From NCBI GenBank assembly GCA_009602735.1, contig WELA01010100.1, forward strand, positions 699,498 through 730,543: 31,046 bases of DNA. The letters are read 5' to 3'. This document shows positions 1-10,931 of this stretch, piece after piece. Made by a program: the position numbers and the translations under genes. This DNA is from Mesotaenium endlicherianum (lineage: Eukaryota; Streptophyta; Zygnematophyceae; Zygnematales; Mesotaeniaceae). Position 1 is the stretch's first letter. Each line of letters begins with the position of its first letter. The notes under the pieces were generated by a model. The model saw only the letters and a program-made list of their open reading frames with translations. It had not been told where the DNA came from and searched no databases.

Positions 1-37
1 GGGCGGGGGCAGTTGGGCGGGGGGTTTTGTTGGGGGG
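1..37 (+). other. G-quadruplex-prone G-rich start of window
   Basis: Successive runs of 3, 5, 3, 6 and 6 guanines are separated by loops of 1-7 bases, which fits a canonical intramolecular G4 pattern. The window also ends in a long C run, so both ends may be sequence-limited contig edges. No coding signal is seen in this stretch. Confidence 0.5.
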
Positions 38-211
38 CAATGGAGAGGGAAGGGGCGTGTGAGAGGACTCATTAAGTGTCGAAAACAACAGTAAGACGTA
101 TTTCATCATTGAGTTTTTAATCTCGTCAATATTCTAACCTTTGAAGTATTGACAAGCTTTAGTGGCGGCCTGACTGTGTGGTTTGACTGTGTGGCGCTTG
201 TCAAATTTCAG

Positions 212-566
212 GACCGTGGCTTCCAACCAACTGACGGGGGCTCTGCCGAAGAAGTTCAGCGCGTCGTTGCGCGAGCTTTACCTCGACGACAACTACTTCA
301 CGGGATCGGGCGTGACCTCGTATGGCGCCGGGTGCTTCTCGTCCGCAAAGAACTGCTTCGTTCCGCCCGCTTCGAGCAAATGCGTGAAAGCGTCGCAGCA
401 GCGGAGCTCGTCACAGTGCACTGACTTCTGCGGCACAAGTTCCGCCAAAGGCCCCTGCGGGGGCCATGGGCGGTGCTACTTGTCGTATTTTTTCAAAGAT
501 CCCTTGTGCGAGTGCGCGAAAGGCTACAAGGAGGATTACTCCAACATTGCCACGTGTGTGCGCTAG
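212..566 (+). CDS. LRR protein, C-terminal exon with EGF-like module (partial)
   Basis: The frame is open from an AAATTTCAG splice acceptor (AG at 210-211) to TAG at 564-566. It starts inside a plant-type leucine-rich repeat (SNQLTGALPKKF), followed by a last repeat (LRELYLDDNYFTG). A cysteine-rich tail follows, with a CxxFC pair and an EGF-like signature (GPCGGHGRCY, then CxCxxGY). Such proteins are usually secreted or membrane-anchored ectodomains that bind ligands or cell wall. The exon is GC-rich against AT-rich flanks, supporting a real exon. Upstream exons lie outside the window or within 1-200, where I see none. An ATG lies at 183, upstream of the acceptor, but the LRR frame enters mid-repeat, so I treat this as an internal or terminal exon. 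No kinase domain follows. Confidence 0.72.
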
Positions 567-1428
567 TACACATAGCCGACCTTCTTGTGCTTGTATCCAA
601 GCAAGTAGCAGCTCTGCCTTGATTATTTATGAGTGCATGTTTTGAGTTGATTTAAGCCGACACCTATGGGTAATACTTAGATAAGGAGCCAAAAGTATCA
701 CTAGCTCATTTTGATTGGATCCCAATTGCCACTGCTCTTGCTTTGTACCATATGTTGGTCAATGGTGATCAGTAGCCTTGAGTACTGATTTGGATAGTAG
801 TTTAGTAAATTGACGTGATTTAAATTGGTAGCTAACAATTCAGGCTTCTTCACGACCTGCAAGACACTTGGCTACAGGCGTTTGGGAGCTTAGCTTTTGG
901 ATGAGTACGCCATTGGTCTGTGAGTTTATCTTCGTGTTATATTTGTCTGACATTGTGTGGTGACTCAATCCAAAACAAAATTGTTGCGTGGCCATGCGCG
1001 TCAGACTAAAGTCCCTTCAATGATTTTTCATAGTTTCTGACTTGTCCATGGAACTCCAGGTCCGTCATCTATTGTAAAGGATGTTGGTTCTGTTGCTTTG
1101 TCGTGCACTGGTTGCTAGATCTCCTTGGCTTCTTGCCTCTTGGTCATGGTCGTTACTCATCTCAAAAAATCTCAACAAACGTCAACTTCATGTGCGACTG
1201 GACATTCTTTTTCACCTTGCAGCTTTTGCAAATCATGTAAAGCAACTCCTTCTTACACCACTACTTGATTGCATCATACATATAGCCTTGTGATATATCT
1301 TTGACAAGCGAGGTTACACCTAGTACCTACTGATTAGTTATGTCCTCTTATACATCTTCGGTTTCACTTCATATCTGAGAATATCCATCACCACGCTAAA
1401 ATGCGGAGTACTACGTGACCTTTTTCAG
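567..1428. other. Spacer, no gene seen
   Basis: AT-rich sequence downstream of the LRR/EGF exon. Only short chance reading frames occur. It may contain the 3' untranslated region of the upstream gene, or an intron if the exon at 1429 belongs to that gene. Confidence 0.4.
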
Positions 1429-1474
1429 CCTGGTGGCGCTCATCATCACGTTTGGCTGCCTCGTCGCCCCCGTG
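1429..1474 (+). CDS. Possible 46-nt transmembrane micro-exon
   Basis: A short GC-rich island sits between a strong acceptor (CCTTTTTCAG ending at 1428) and a strong donor (GTGAGT at 1475-1480). Its open frame reads LVALIITFGCLVAPV, a hydrophobic stretch typical of a membrane helix. The frame also stays open upstream from about 1400 (YYVTFFS). It could be the membrane anchor of the LRR/EGF gene 0.9 kb upstream on the same strand, spliced in as an alternative to the TAG at 564. It could equally be an exon of a separate, unrecognised gene or a gene fossil. The splice signals and hydrophobicity are seen; the linkage is inferred. Confidence 0.35.
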
Positions 1475-1480
1475 GTGAGT

Positions 1481-3898
1481 GCTCAAGCATGCGCACCGGG
1501 CGTCGCTCCGCCGAGAATGTCCGCCGACCGAAGGATCGACCGGCCGGCCGGCTGGCTGGTTGGCTAGCGTTGTTAGCTTCTCTTAGCTAAATAGAGCAAC
1601 CGGCAGACATCCCTTGACGTTGCTTGCCACACTCTTCGGATCTGTGCCCTCGTCAAGCTCTCTTTGGCCATCATCTAGATTCTTCAGCGTCTGCATGCTT
1701 TTGCGTCAGAGCGTCAATAGTCAATTGATTTGGTCCAGCAGAACCAATATTTAGTGCAATGAGATTTGTTGCTGTGCTTGTTGCTGACGACAATGTAGCG
1801 AGTCTCGCTTTAGTCTTCTCTCGTAGAGCTCTCATCTTCCGAGCGTCAGATGCTCACTTGCAACCCACTTAGAGTATTGAATCATTTTTCCCTTTTGGAA
1901 GTGTTGATAGAGAATGAGGGCATTGTCTGTGAGGTACCTCCTCACAAGATTGATGAAGCAAAGGACGGAGTCCCAGACGGCTCTTGGCAAATATTGGTAA
2001 AGTATTTTGCCCAACACACTTTGACAAACTTCTCAAAGGGCTGCCAAGTGGAGCGTGCACTAAAGCACTTAATACAAAAATTCCGTTTGGAACTCTCCTC
2101 TCAATTTTCACCTATGGTGAACGGATTACAGAATTTGTGCTCACATACTTCTAGGTAGTCCCCTTGGCTATCCCATTTTTGAGTATCGAGATCGTTTTTT
2201 GGATACGAGGGTCTTGTCCTTGTCCAATTTCAACTGCTGGCCTTACCACCCCCAGAGGGCAAGTCCACAATATCTTGTAATTGCTCTTGAGCTTCAACTT
2301 TAAATCTGAAATGCAAATTTTACGGGGGTTGGTACTCCCTATCACTCCTCGACTGCATGAAATTCCCAATCCGTTGACATACTGAGTACCTTATTCTAAA
2401 ATACACAGATTTTTCACAAGAATTTTCTCAACTCTTTGACTTGTGCTGTAAGCTCCTTTCGGGGAATTTTCAATTCTTCAGTGGATTCTTAGTCCTCGAT
2501 ATCACGAAGCACGTAAGCTCAATGTTCTTTGTTGTCAATTGACAAGATTCTTAATAGGCCACGTCCATAATGTCTCTTGTCACCAGAAAACAACCAAGTA
2601 ACTTTCCAGGAAGTGGTTCTTTAGCTAGACAAACTCATGCCCAACTTGATGTAGCTAGGTCAAAGCAGTTTGAAGTTACAGATCATCTCACCAATAGTAA
2701 TGCAAGGCAAATACCGCATCAAAAGTCCAAAGAGACGCCTTTGTAACAACCTCTACTCCTTTAATAGTTACAAAAAAATTGTAAAAACTCAAAAAGCTTT
2801 TGATCAGCGCTACTCTTAGCTGCTAGTTGAGACTTAGCATCTTACTCCAAGTGTGCAGCTCCCTCACGTCTACATTCAACATTTTTGGCTGTTGGTAGCA
2901 CAAGAGCATTTTGCTTCACAATAGCGGCTTATGTCAGAACTTAAGGTGAAACATATTAGCGTCATCTTTTAATGGGGCAGAGCCCTCTCCATCTATAGTC
3001 TTTCTTAAAGTTCCTCTTACTTTTTACAATTTCAATAATCTAGAGCAATCTCCCATCAATTTCTCACGTGTGCAGAGAGTCAATTCCATCGTCGCTGGAA
3101 CACTCTGGCATCCTCTAACAATTTCTTAAAGCTCCCAACAATTGTGCACTCAAGCGAAGCCTTCAATGCAACCTGCACTAATTGTTGTAATTCAATCATC
3201 CAAAAGAACCATACACACACGCTTCAGCGCGCATGTATTCACCTGCTTAGTCGACCTGCTCTAACGCTTGACCGGCACACGTGCTCGGCAGCCTGATATT
3301 TGCGGCACTAATAAATTGTCTTCTTGAATCTAGGACATGCAGCTTTGAAAACTTGTTCAAATTGTTATAACGTGCTAGCTACAACTAAGTTCACAACGTA
3401 TATAAAACAGAAGATTTTTTGATCAATAATTTCGAAGAAGATATGAAGGTGTTAATAATTTGCTTCTAAATTACTAGAGAAGGGTACTTGATCAACGTAC
3501 TTGGAAGGAGATCATAAAATATTGAATATTTGTAGATAAATGTGAAATAAAAATTGCGTCTTCCTTGAACCTTAAGTTACTGCATTTTTCATACGTCAAA
3601 TCTCGAGCACCACATGCACCTGTCACAACATTCTTGATAAATGTGTACGCCCACAACCAATTCCTATTGAAACCTTCTTTATTTGTAATTTCCTTGTAAG
3701 CACCCTACATTTCTTGGCATTAAGCAACAAGTACGTTTTGATCACTCATATCACAATCACACCAATCTCTTCTAATGTCCCACGATAATCTCGTGCTACT
3801 AATTTAGAAAAAGAGTAATTAAATGGCGAATTGAGATTTCAAGAGCGTGTTGTAGAAATAGTAAAGCATGTCTAGATCCTTCCTAATGGTCACTGCAC
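1481..3898. other. AT-rich spacer, possibly with a decayed element
   Basis: No supportable gene. On the minus strand around 2440-2520 there are short fragments (for example KELTAQVKEL) resembling the linker before a Ty3/gypsy reverse transcriptase. Stops interrupt all frames and I could not extend this into catalytic motifs. Short frames at 1832-2158 are open on both strands but match nothing I recognise. Confidence 0.3.
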
Positions 3899-3906
3899 GT
3901 CAAATC

Positions 3907-4146
3907 CCTAGTTTTAAAGTACGCCCGTACAGCCTCTTTTGGCCGAATCGTACGCATTGTAATACTCCGCATCCTTGTAATACGCCTTTGACCAGATTTT
4001 TTGATTTGTTTCCAATTTATAGTCGGTTTATATCATCGACATTCACGTATTTTGGCGTAACTCAGCGTACAAATTTGACTATCACGTTTTATACGCGCGG
4101 CGAATCCGTACACACATGTGCGGCGTATCCATATTTCATAACTAGG
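3907..4146 (+). mobile_element. hAT-type MITE, copy 1 (240 bp)
   Basis: Non-coding element with termini CCTAGTTTTAAA and, inverted at the other end, CCTAGTTATGAA. It is flanked by GTCAAATC (3899-3906) and GTCAAACC (4147-4154), an 8-bp target duplication with one mismatch. Eight-base duplications are characteristic of hAT elements. The interior contains repeated TACGC/GTACG words. A second, oppositely oriented copy lies at 4842-5087. The reading frame across it is incidental. Confidence 0.75.
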
Positions 4147-4154
4147 GTCAAACC

Positions 4155-4605
4155 CTATGATACTACAATGTGCAAAATTGTTAATGCATACATGCCCACT
4201 TAGATTTGGCATGGAATTAGCCAATAATGGCCAAGACGAGCACTTGCCTTAATAATATATGATTTGATTTCAATGAAAAAATGTACAGCAATATAATCTT
4301 GCTTTACCCGTTAGCATGTCCTTGTTAACAGCAACATGGACATAAGTAACTTTGCAGTCGCATAAGCAACTAATCGTTTCTCTTCAACAATCTGTCTTTC
4401 AATTTGAGGAGAAGAGTATAATACCAATGTGACAATTTATCTTCATGTGCCCATTTGACATTGTTTCTCATTGTTACTCATTGTCAAAACAGAAAACGTT
4501 CATCTTATGTACGCAATGATTCTACCACTCAAAAGTAAGAAAGTGGTGTTCCGTTTTACAAGTTGATCATGGTGTCTACCGAGCTCCACGTAAGTGGGCT
4601 CTTAA
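4155..4605. other. Spacer between the two MITE copies
   Basis: AT-rich, no gene recognised. A protein-like frame begins near 4567 and runs through 4740, but it matches no family I know. Confidence 0.3.
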
Positions 4606-5252
4606 ACGACGAGACGAGGCACTAGACGTATCCTCCACAAGGAATCAGTTTTCTGCTCTTGTTACCCTTTTGGGTATCATTGGCATTCCACAGGTGCAAA
4701 GAGGTCACGGACCATTTATGGAGATGAGAACGTCTCGTTCATACGGTTCGTGACACCCTTGACTTTTTCTCACATAACTACCCAAAATTCTTCTGGTGAT
4801 TCAATGCATGATGCAAGCTTTGTGCATTCTATGCATATGAACCTAGTTTTGAAATTCGGACACGGCGCATACGGATTCGCCGATTTGCCGTACGTACAAA
4901 ACGTGAAAATCAAACCTGTACGTTGGAATACGCCAAAATACGTGAGTGTCGGTGGAATAAACCGACTATAAATCAGAAATAAATCAAAAAATCTGGTTAT
5001 ACGCCAATACGCAGTATCACAATACGGAGTATTGCAATGCGTATGATTCAGCCAAAAGAGGCTGTACAGGAGTATTTTAAAACTAGGCATATGAACGATG
5101 GCATCTCACGTAAGTCAAAGCCAATATTCAACATTATTGAGTTTGCTAGGCAACTCGGTGTATGGCGTTCTATCTTATCTTGTCCTAGAATAGATGTTGC
5201 GTCTTACTTTATGTCTGCCCTCATGAAAAAACTTTTAATTGTGGGACCATAG
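4606..5252 (+). pseudogene. Short unknown ORF interrupted by MITE copy 2
   Basis: Upstream of the MITE, an open frame begins after a TAA at 4603-4605 and reaches CAT-ATG-AA at 4834. Downstream of the MITE the same codons resume at 5088 in the same triplet phase and continue to a stop at 5250-5252. Without the element and one target copy the frame would be about 130 codons and continuous. The protein has no recognised domain and may be a relic of another element or chance. The phase agreement across the insertion is seen; that it was ever a gene is inference. Confidence 0.25.
4842..5087 (-). mobile_element. hAT-type MITE, copy 2 (246 bp)
   Basis: Inverted relative to the copy at 3907 and alignable along its whole length. 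Termini are CCTAGTTTTGAA and, at the other end, TTTTAAAACTAGG. It is flanked by exact 8-bp repeats CATATGAA at 4834-4841 and 5088-5095. There is no coding capacity, so mobilisation would need a hAT transposase supplied in trans. Its ends differ from those of the 8.5-kb hAT element downstream, so that element is not obviously its parent. Confidence 0.82.
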
Positions 5253-6047
5253 GACAAATGAATTTATGAAGATTTAGTAATTTGGTGATAAGTTAGACTT
5301 CACTTTATGCCTTGTGGTTCTCAGAGTAGGTTTGTCTGCTTTCAAAAACTTACATGTTGGTATACCTTGTGGATTATTTACATCCACTATTTTTATCTAA
5401 AGCTACTTAATTGTTTTCACATGTCGTGTACACATTCCATTGTGTGTAGTATATTTAGTATCGTTAGGTGTTTGCACAAAGACACACACAAGATGCAACT
5501 TTAGACGCGAATAGCCAATACTTCAAAGTATAGACTACCTCAATGCATTGAGGGAAATGAAACACCATGCCCATGCTGTGCATGTCAAATAACTTCAAAA
5601 TTTTGTACGGTGCTATTTTAATCAAACCTCTTGCATGGTAAAGGTGTAGTGTCCATGATAGTATTCTCACAAAATATGTCATCTTATTTTGTATTGGGCA
5701 CATACTTTTTCATGCCAAAGATATATGTTGCATGTACTACACACAAATAATTCCACACATTCTATTATGAATTTCATAAATCCTCATCTTCAATTGCATA
5801 TGCATGCATGGTTAAGTGATGTAGATAAAGATGCCACCATCCTCAATAAAACCTGCCCACAAACATAAATTTCACGTGCTGTAACACTTAAGTACATTGT
5901 AATTTGTGTAGTAAATGCAAGATATTTATTTTTCGATTCATATTCACATTCACGTTAACTTTTAGGAGGACATAACCACGCCTATTATTGATGTACAGAA
6001 TTTGTTGAAAGGGACTACGCATAATTCATGTCAAGGGAGTACGCATA
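5253..6047. other. AT-rich spacer
   Basis: No gene recognised. Just before the hAT insertion, at about 6013-6054, a ~20-bp near-duplicate (ACTACGCATAATTCATG then AGTACGCATAGTTCATG) precedes the integration site. Confidence 0.4.
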
Positions 6048-6055
6048 GTTCATGC
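6048..6055. repeat. Target-site duplication of hAT element, left
   Basis: GTTCATGC directly abuts the TAGGGTTACG terminus and is identical to the right copy. Confidence 0.9.
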
Positions 6056-6165
6056 TAGGGTTACGTCGTACGCTTGTACGCTTAGTTCAACTAATACGCA
6101 AGTTCGCTTAGTACGGTGTTCAAAAAAAAGGACTAGTTCGCTTAGTACGCCAAGTCACGACGGCG
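6056..6165. repeat. hAT left TIR and subterminal repeats
   Basis: The terminal inverted repeat is followed by several TACGCTTAGT / TTCGCTTAGTACG words in varied spacing. The same word family occurs inverted at 14500-14586. Confidence 0.75.
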
Positions 6166-6479
6166 TCGACGTCAATTAGCTACGACGTCAACGTTTGATG
6201 TCGGTCGCACGTGTAGAAATATCACGTCGTGTCAGACTTTTGTTTTCGTTCAAAAAATGGCAGTTTTTTTTTCCGTGCGCTTTCTGAATTTGTAACTGCC
6301 CGATTTGAAACGAAGATTGGCGAAAATTTTATCAAATGAACTCCATTAGAGCGTCGTCACTGGTCGGGTTTGAAATCCTGCCACCAGGTGCAGACTTTAG
6401 AGAGCTAATCGATGTGCCATGCACGATTCTACGTCAGGATGGTCTTTGTTGCATAATAGTTAACATCCACTGTTCATCG

Positions 6480-6597
6480 AAAAAAAGAGAAAGAATCATG
6501 GTACGCCTCACGGATCAGGCGCAACCCATCGGATTTGATCCCCGTCACCGTCTGCAGGGAGCGATGCTTTACCACGCTGCCACACGCTGAATCTTGT
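6480..6597 (-). other. tRNA-like / SINE-head-like sequence with Pol III boxes
   Basis: On the minus strand, TGGCAGCGTGG (6582-6572) is close to the tRNA A-box consensus and is followed by TAAAGC as in a D-arm. GGGATCAAATCC (6542-6531) is one base from the B-box consensus. A run of seven T (6486-6480) follows and would terminate Pol III. The spacing between boxes is tRNA-like. Anticodon and acceptor stems do not pair well, so this is not a functional tRNA; it could be a SINE-head relic or coincidence. Confidence 0.3.
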
Positions 6598-6669
6598 GTA
6601 CGCTGTGCTTCGTTTGATGCATAAAATAATTTGTTTTCCATGAATAATGTCGACGGCATTTATCATTCC

Positions 6670-7560
6670 AATTCTGGGAGGGCCGCTTAGCAGAGCTATT
6701 TTTTGTACTTCCTAACTGATTTATCAGTTGAATAAGAACAGTTAGGAGTATCATTACTACTTCATCGAGTAGAGTAAGCTTGAAGGAAGAGGTGCATACA
6801 TGATTCAAACTCTTAACAAGCATGTGTAAGAAATAAGAAGTTCTTATATATGCCACATTTAAGAGTGACTAAAATTTGACTTATCGACAAAACGTCTAAA
6901 CACTAGGAGGGCCGCTTAGCAGAGCATGTTTTTTGTACTTTCTAATTATTTTATTAGTTCAATAAGAAGGCTTAGTAGTATCATTGCTTCTTAATGGAGT
7001 ATAGAAAGCTTCAATGAACAAGTGTGAAGAAGATTCAAACTCTTAAGAAGCATGTATAACCACCAACAAGTATCTATAAATGCTACATTTAAGAATGATT
7101 GACTTATTCACAAAAAGTCTAACACTAGGAGGGCCGCTTAGCAGAGCATATTTTTGCACTTTGTAACTATTTTATTGGTGCAATAAGGAGGCTTAGAAGT
7201 ATCATTGCTTCTTAATGGAGTACAATAAGCTTTAATGAAAAAGTATAAAGACAATTCAAACTCTTAACAAGCATGTATAAGAACTAAGAAGTACCTATAT
7301 ATGCTACTTTCAAGAGTGAGTGAAATTTGACTTAACAAAAAGTCCAACACTGAGAGAGCTGCTAGGCAGAGCATTGTTTTTGTACTTCCTATCTTATTTA
7401 TTAGTAAAATAAGAAGGCTTAGGAATATCATTGCATTTTCATCGGGTATAATAAGCTTTAATGAAGAAGTGTGAAGAAGATGCAAACTCTTAACAAGCAT
7501 GTATAACATCTAAGAAGTACTTATAATTGCCAAATATAATACTGAGCGAAGTGTGACTTA
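6670..7560. repeat. Four tandem ~225-bp repeats inside the hAT element
   Basis: Units start with GGAGGGCCGCTTAGC at 6677, 6906 and 7128, with a degenerate copy near 7352. Each continues with a matching AT-rich body (a TTTTTGTACTT tract, ATAAGAAGGCTTAG-type words, AAGCTT, CTCTTAACAAGCATGTATAA). They lie between the transposase stop and the left terminus, so they would fall in the 3' untranslated or subterminal region. No coding function is seen. Confidence 0.8.
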
Positions 7561-7624
7561 GCCAAAAAAAGTGACTGAGAATACTTGCTACTTCTACTAC
7601 ATACAAGTTAGCTGACAGATACAT

Positions 7625-9973
7625 CTAGTTACCAATCGCTCTAGGCCTCCTTCTTCCTGGAGCTAAAACACTAGGTCGCTCCTCCACCTCCTCTTCCTCT
7701 ACCTCCTCTTCCTCTACCTCTATCTCCTGTTTCTCACTCAACGAGGCATGCATGGCAAGATTGAGACCCTCCTCTTCAGGTGTCTCCAAGAACTCTGCTT
7801 CTTCAACCCATGGAGTTGCGCCAACACTTGGTCCAAGAAAGTCCAAACTCTTCTCCTGAAGTCTCAACATAGAATGCACGTACACCAACTTCTTTGCTCT
7901 AGTAGGGAGCAGCCTATTGCGAATCGGACTATGAACAAATCCGTACTCAGACCAATTTCTCTCACATGCAGCTGCTGAACCAGGTTGTGACAATATTCTC
8001 ATAGCAAGAAGCTGAAGGTTAGGACAATGACTTCCGTATGTTTCCCACCACTTGTGAGTAGGCATCATAGTCTTATTAGCCTTGCAAACATCATCGCCAA
8101 AAATGTCACCGCTCTGCCGGTAGAGTGCTAACTCTCGATCCACCAACGCTCGGTCAAGCACACTCCCTCCGACAAGGGTATTCAGCACGTTGGACCAATC
8201 GGTTAGTAGACACTTCTCAATTGCCCAAGACTCATGGTCTTGGAACTCGGGGTGCAGATAGTAGCCTGTAGCCAAAGAAAGTCAAGAAGCACACTCAGTA
8301 TATGAGAACGCAATGCACATCACAAAAAAGAGAGCTATAACAATAACAAGCACAATAACAATAACAATGATCAACTCACAATAATAAGCATGCAAGAGAA
8401 CAGCAGCCGCCGAGCAAGAAAGGTGAGCAACATCAAAATAGACTTTTACCCGCAGAATGTAGGGGGCTGTGAAGTTGGTCCCAGTGAGCCCTCACGTCCT
8501 TCTTAACTTGGGTTCTTTGTGCCGGTTTGAGTCCTTCAACCTCAAGCACATGCTCTTTAATGGCACTCATGCGAGCCCAGATCTTCCCAAGAGAAGGTTG
8601 TGGAGAGTCGACTAGTCGAAGGAGAACTACGATCGGCTCACATAGGGCTACCCATACCTTCACTCGCTCCCAAAGTTCATCGTCGCGAACTAGGTCTCTA
8701 ATCTCCGTAGCCTCACCTACACAACCATTCTTTGCCGCCCACTCAAGCCATCTTCTTTCAGACACCATAGCTTGTAAGGTATCCCTCACAACGATGAGTC
8801 TTTGCAAGCAAAGGAAGTTACTAGCAAACCTCGTGGGCCCTGGCTTCAACAATTCCAATGTATTTCCAAGCCTTGCCCTATGCTCACGGTAAAGAGCGTG
8901 AGGCATGTGGTGGTTTGCAACAAACTGGACCAAGTGCTTGAAGCTATCAATTATGCCCTCGAGCTCTTTTATCTTTCCTATGTCTTTCAACAGCAGGTCC
9001 AAAATGTGAGCAGCACAAGGCGTCCAATATATGTGCGGGTGCTTCTCGCAAACTACATTACAACCAGCTAAAATGTTAGCTGCAGAGTCTGTGCAAAGCT
9101 GTACGACATTGTCGGCCCCTATCTTCTCCACAGCTGCAAGCAGGTGGCTACCGATGTAGTCACCTGTTTTCCTTTCACCCTCAGTGTTGATAGCATCCAT
9201 GAACATTTCAGTGCCTCCCACAACCATAAGCACGTTAAGAAGAGGGTGCCCGCATGGATCTGTCCACCCATCTGCTACAATGCTACAACCTGTCTGCGGG
9301 AGTCCCTTCTTTTGTTTATTCTCCCAAGCCTCTATCTTTAGCACCTCTTTATCTAGTAAGGTACTTCCGAGAGGCTTATCCTTCATCGGGACATACACAA
9401 CACCCGTTTCTTGGGTGTACTTACTAACAGCAACCAACATGTCCCTAAAGCACTCACTACGAGCAACATTGAATGATGAACCAGTACCATAGAAGAAGCG
9501 AGCGACAGTCTCATGGACAATATCAGCATTCATCTTCTGGAACATTCACTTATAGAGGTCTGACTTGACTCCCTGCGTGAGGGGGACCCTCCAGCACTTG
9601 CACATGCCGAGCCACTAGCGTCAAAACCCCATTCATGCACGCGCTTTCGTGCAGCTTGCATGGCACTCTTTCTACGTCGCGTTCCCAACAGAGAACTAGC
9701 TCTACCGTCGCTACGGCTAATCATGAGATCTACAACATTGTCAAGAACCTCATCACACTGACTAACATCCTTACAGCCTCCCGTGAAATGGCCACGAATC
9801 CGCGTGACTCCACCAGTAAACTCCCTAGGGCAATAAATGCACTTCACCTTCGGACATGAATTCTTGGACTTTGCTTCCGCAACGATGGTCACATGGTCCC
9901 ACTCTGGACCAGACCTTGCAGCAACTGCCCTTGGGGGAAGACGAGTGCTTAAAGCTCCGGTGGACGTCCTCAT
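7625..9973 (-). CDS. hAT transposase (BED finger, DUF659 core, hAT-C), one frameshift
   Basis: Cut-and-paste DNA transposase in at least two coding blocks. Block 1 (9973-9530) carries a BED zinc finger (CIYC, then HFTGGC) for DNA binding. Block 2 (from 9545 to a donor at 8449) carries the RNase-H-like DUF659 core: SIVADGWTD with the first acidic residue, CTDSAAN with the second, and the TPCAAHILDLLLKDI motif. A 184-bp GT-AG intron (8449-8266) joins block 2 to block 3 (8265-7625), giving an in-phase HSAGYYLHPEF junction. Block 3 holds the hAT-C dimerisation region (WWETYG, ERNWSEYG, RNRL) and an acidic tail ending in a basic patch. The full protein would be about 725 residues, normal for the family. 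Blocks 1 and 2 are offset by one base at about 9547-9545. No other stop interrupts the domains. The first in-frame ATG after the upstream acceptor is at 9973. Confidence 0.88.
8266..8449 (-). other. Transposase intron
   Basis: Donor GTAAAA follows TCTGCGG and acceptor GGCTACAG precedes GCTACTATCTG. Removal joins the DUF659 and hAT-C blocks in frame. Without it the frame stops 5 codons after the donor. Confidence 0.85.
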
Positions 9974-10111
9974 TCTAGCAAGCGTTGCTCCAGACGAGGG
10001 TGCATGATTGAGACATGATGAAGGTGAAACCTGCAATAATGAAGCACAACAACCAATAAGAGACAAAATAAGATGTCATTCAAACAACCCCCAAAAAAGC
10101 CAATAATTGCC

Positions 10112-10931
10112 AAGCAGCCCGCCCCAACTACAACCCTAAAACAGCAAGCAAGGGGTTGGCAGCCAGCCCCGACAAGAGCAAGCACGGGGCTGGCAGCCAG
10201 CCTCGACAGGAGCAGCCAGCCCCGAGCCTGGCAGCCAGCCCCCCTAAAATTAAGCAAGGGGCACAATAGCAGCTAGCCCCGACTAAAATCCAAAACCCCA
10301 AACCAGCAAGGGGCTAGCAGCCTGCCCCAACTAAAGTCCTAAATTAGCAAGCAGGGAACCAAGATAGAGGCTGGCAGCCAGCCCCAACAGAAGCAAGCTC
10401 GGGGCTGGCAGCCAGCCCCACAAAACCAAGATACGAGCTGGCAGCCAGCCCCGACTGAAGCAAGCAAGGAGTTGGCAGCCAGCCCCCACAAAAGCAAGCA
10501 GGGGGCTGGCAACCAGCCCCGACAAACGCAAGAGAGGGACTGGCAGCCAGCCCCAACTAAAACCTCAAAATAGCAAGTAAGGGGCTGGCAGCCAGCCCCA
10601 CAAAAGCATGAAGGGGGCTGGCAGCCAGCCCCAACAAAAGCAAGCAGGGCGCTGGCAGCCAGCCCCACAAAAGCAAGTAGGGGGCTGGCAGCTAGCCCCG
10701 ACAAAAGCAAGCTCGGGGCTGGCAGCCAGCTCCACAAAACAAAGCAAGGGGCTGGCAGTTAGCCCCGAATGAACCAAGCAAGGCGCTGGCAGCCAGCCCC
10801 CACGGAACCAAGCAAGGGGCTCGCAGCCCGTCCCAAATAAAATCCTAAAACAGCAAGCAAGGGGCCGGCAGCCAGCCTCGACAAACGCAAGCTCGAGCCT
10901 CGCAGCCAACCCCGACAAAGCAAACAAGGGG
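10112..10931. repeat. Hairpin minisatellite, block 1
   Basis: About 0.8 kb of ~32-bp units built on GGGGCTGGCAGCCAGCCCC plus a spacer such as GACAAAAGCAAGCA. Each unit core is an 8-bp perfect inverted repeat around a CAG loop. Units are more diverged than in block 2. Reading frames in this stretch are repeat artefacts. Confidence 0.92.

Noticed and set aside
1832..2158. Overlapping frames on both strands as a possible gene
   Set aside because: No recognised motif, no consistent splice signals, and equal openness of both strands.
3868..5090. Two ~110-codon proteins similar to each other (plus at 3868, minus at 4770)
   Set aside because: The similarity comes from two inverted MITE copies, which are non-coding.
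6336..6400. tRNA T-arm-like GGGTTTGAAATCC on the plus strand
   Set aside because: It has an extra base relative to the B box and no A box at the right distance upstream.
8527..9492. Plus-strand frames opposite the transposase
   Set aside because: Antisense shadows of the conserved DUF659 coding block.
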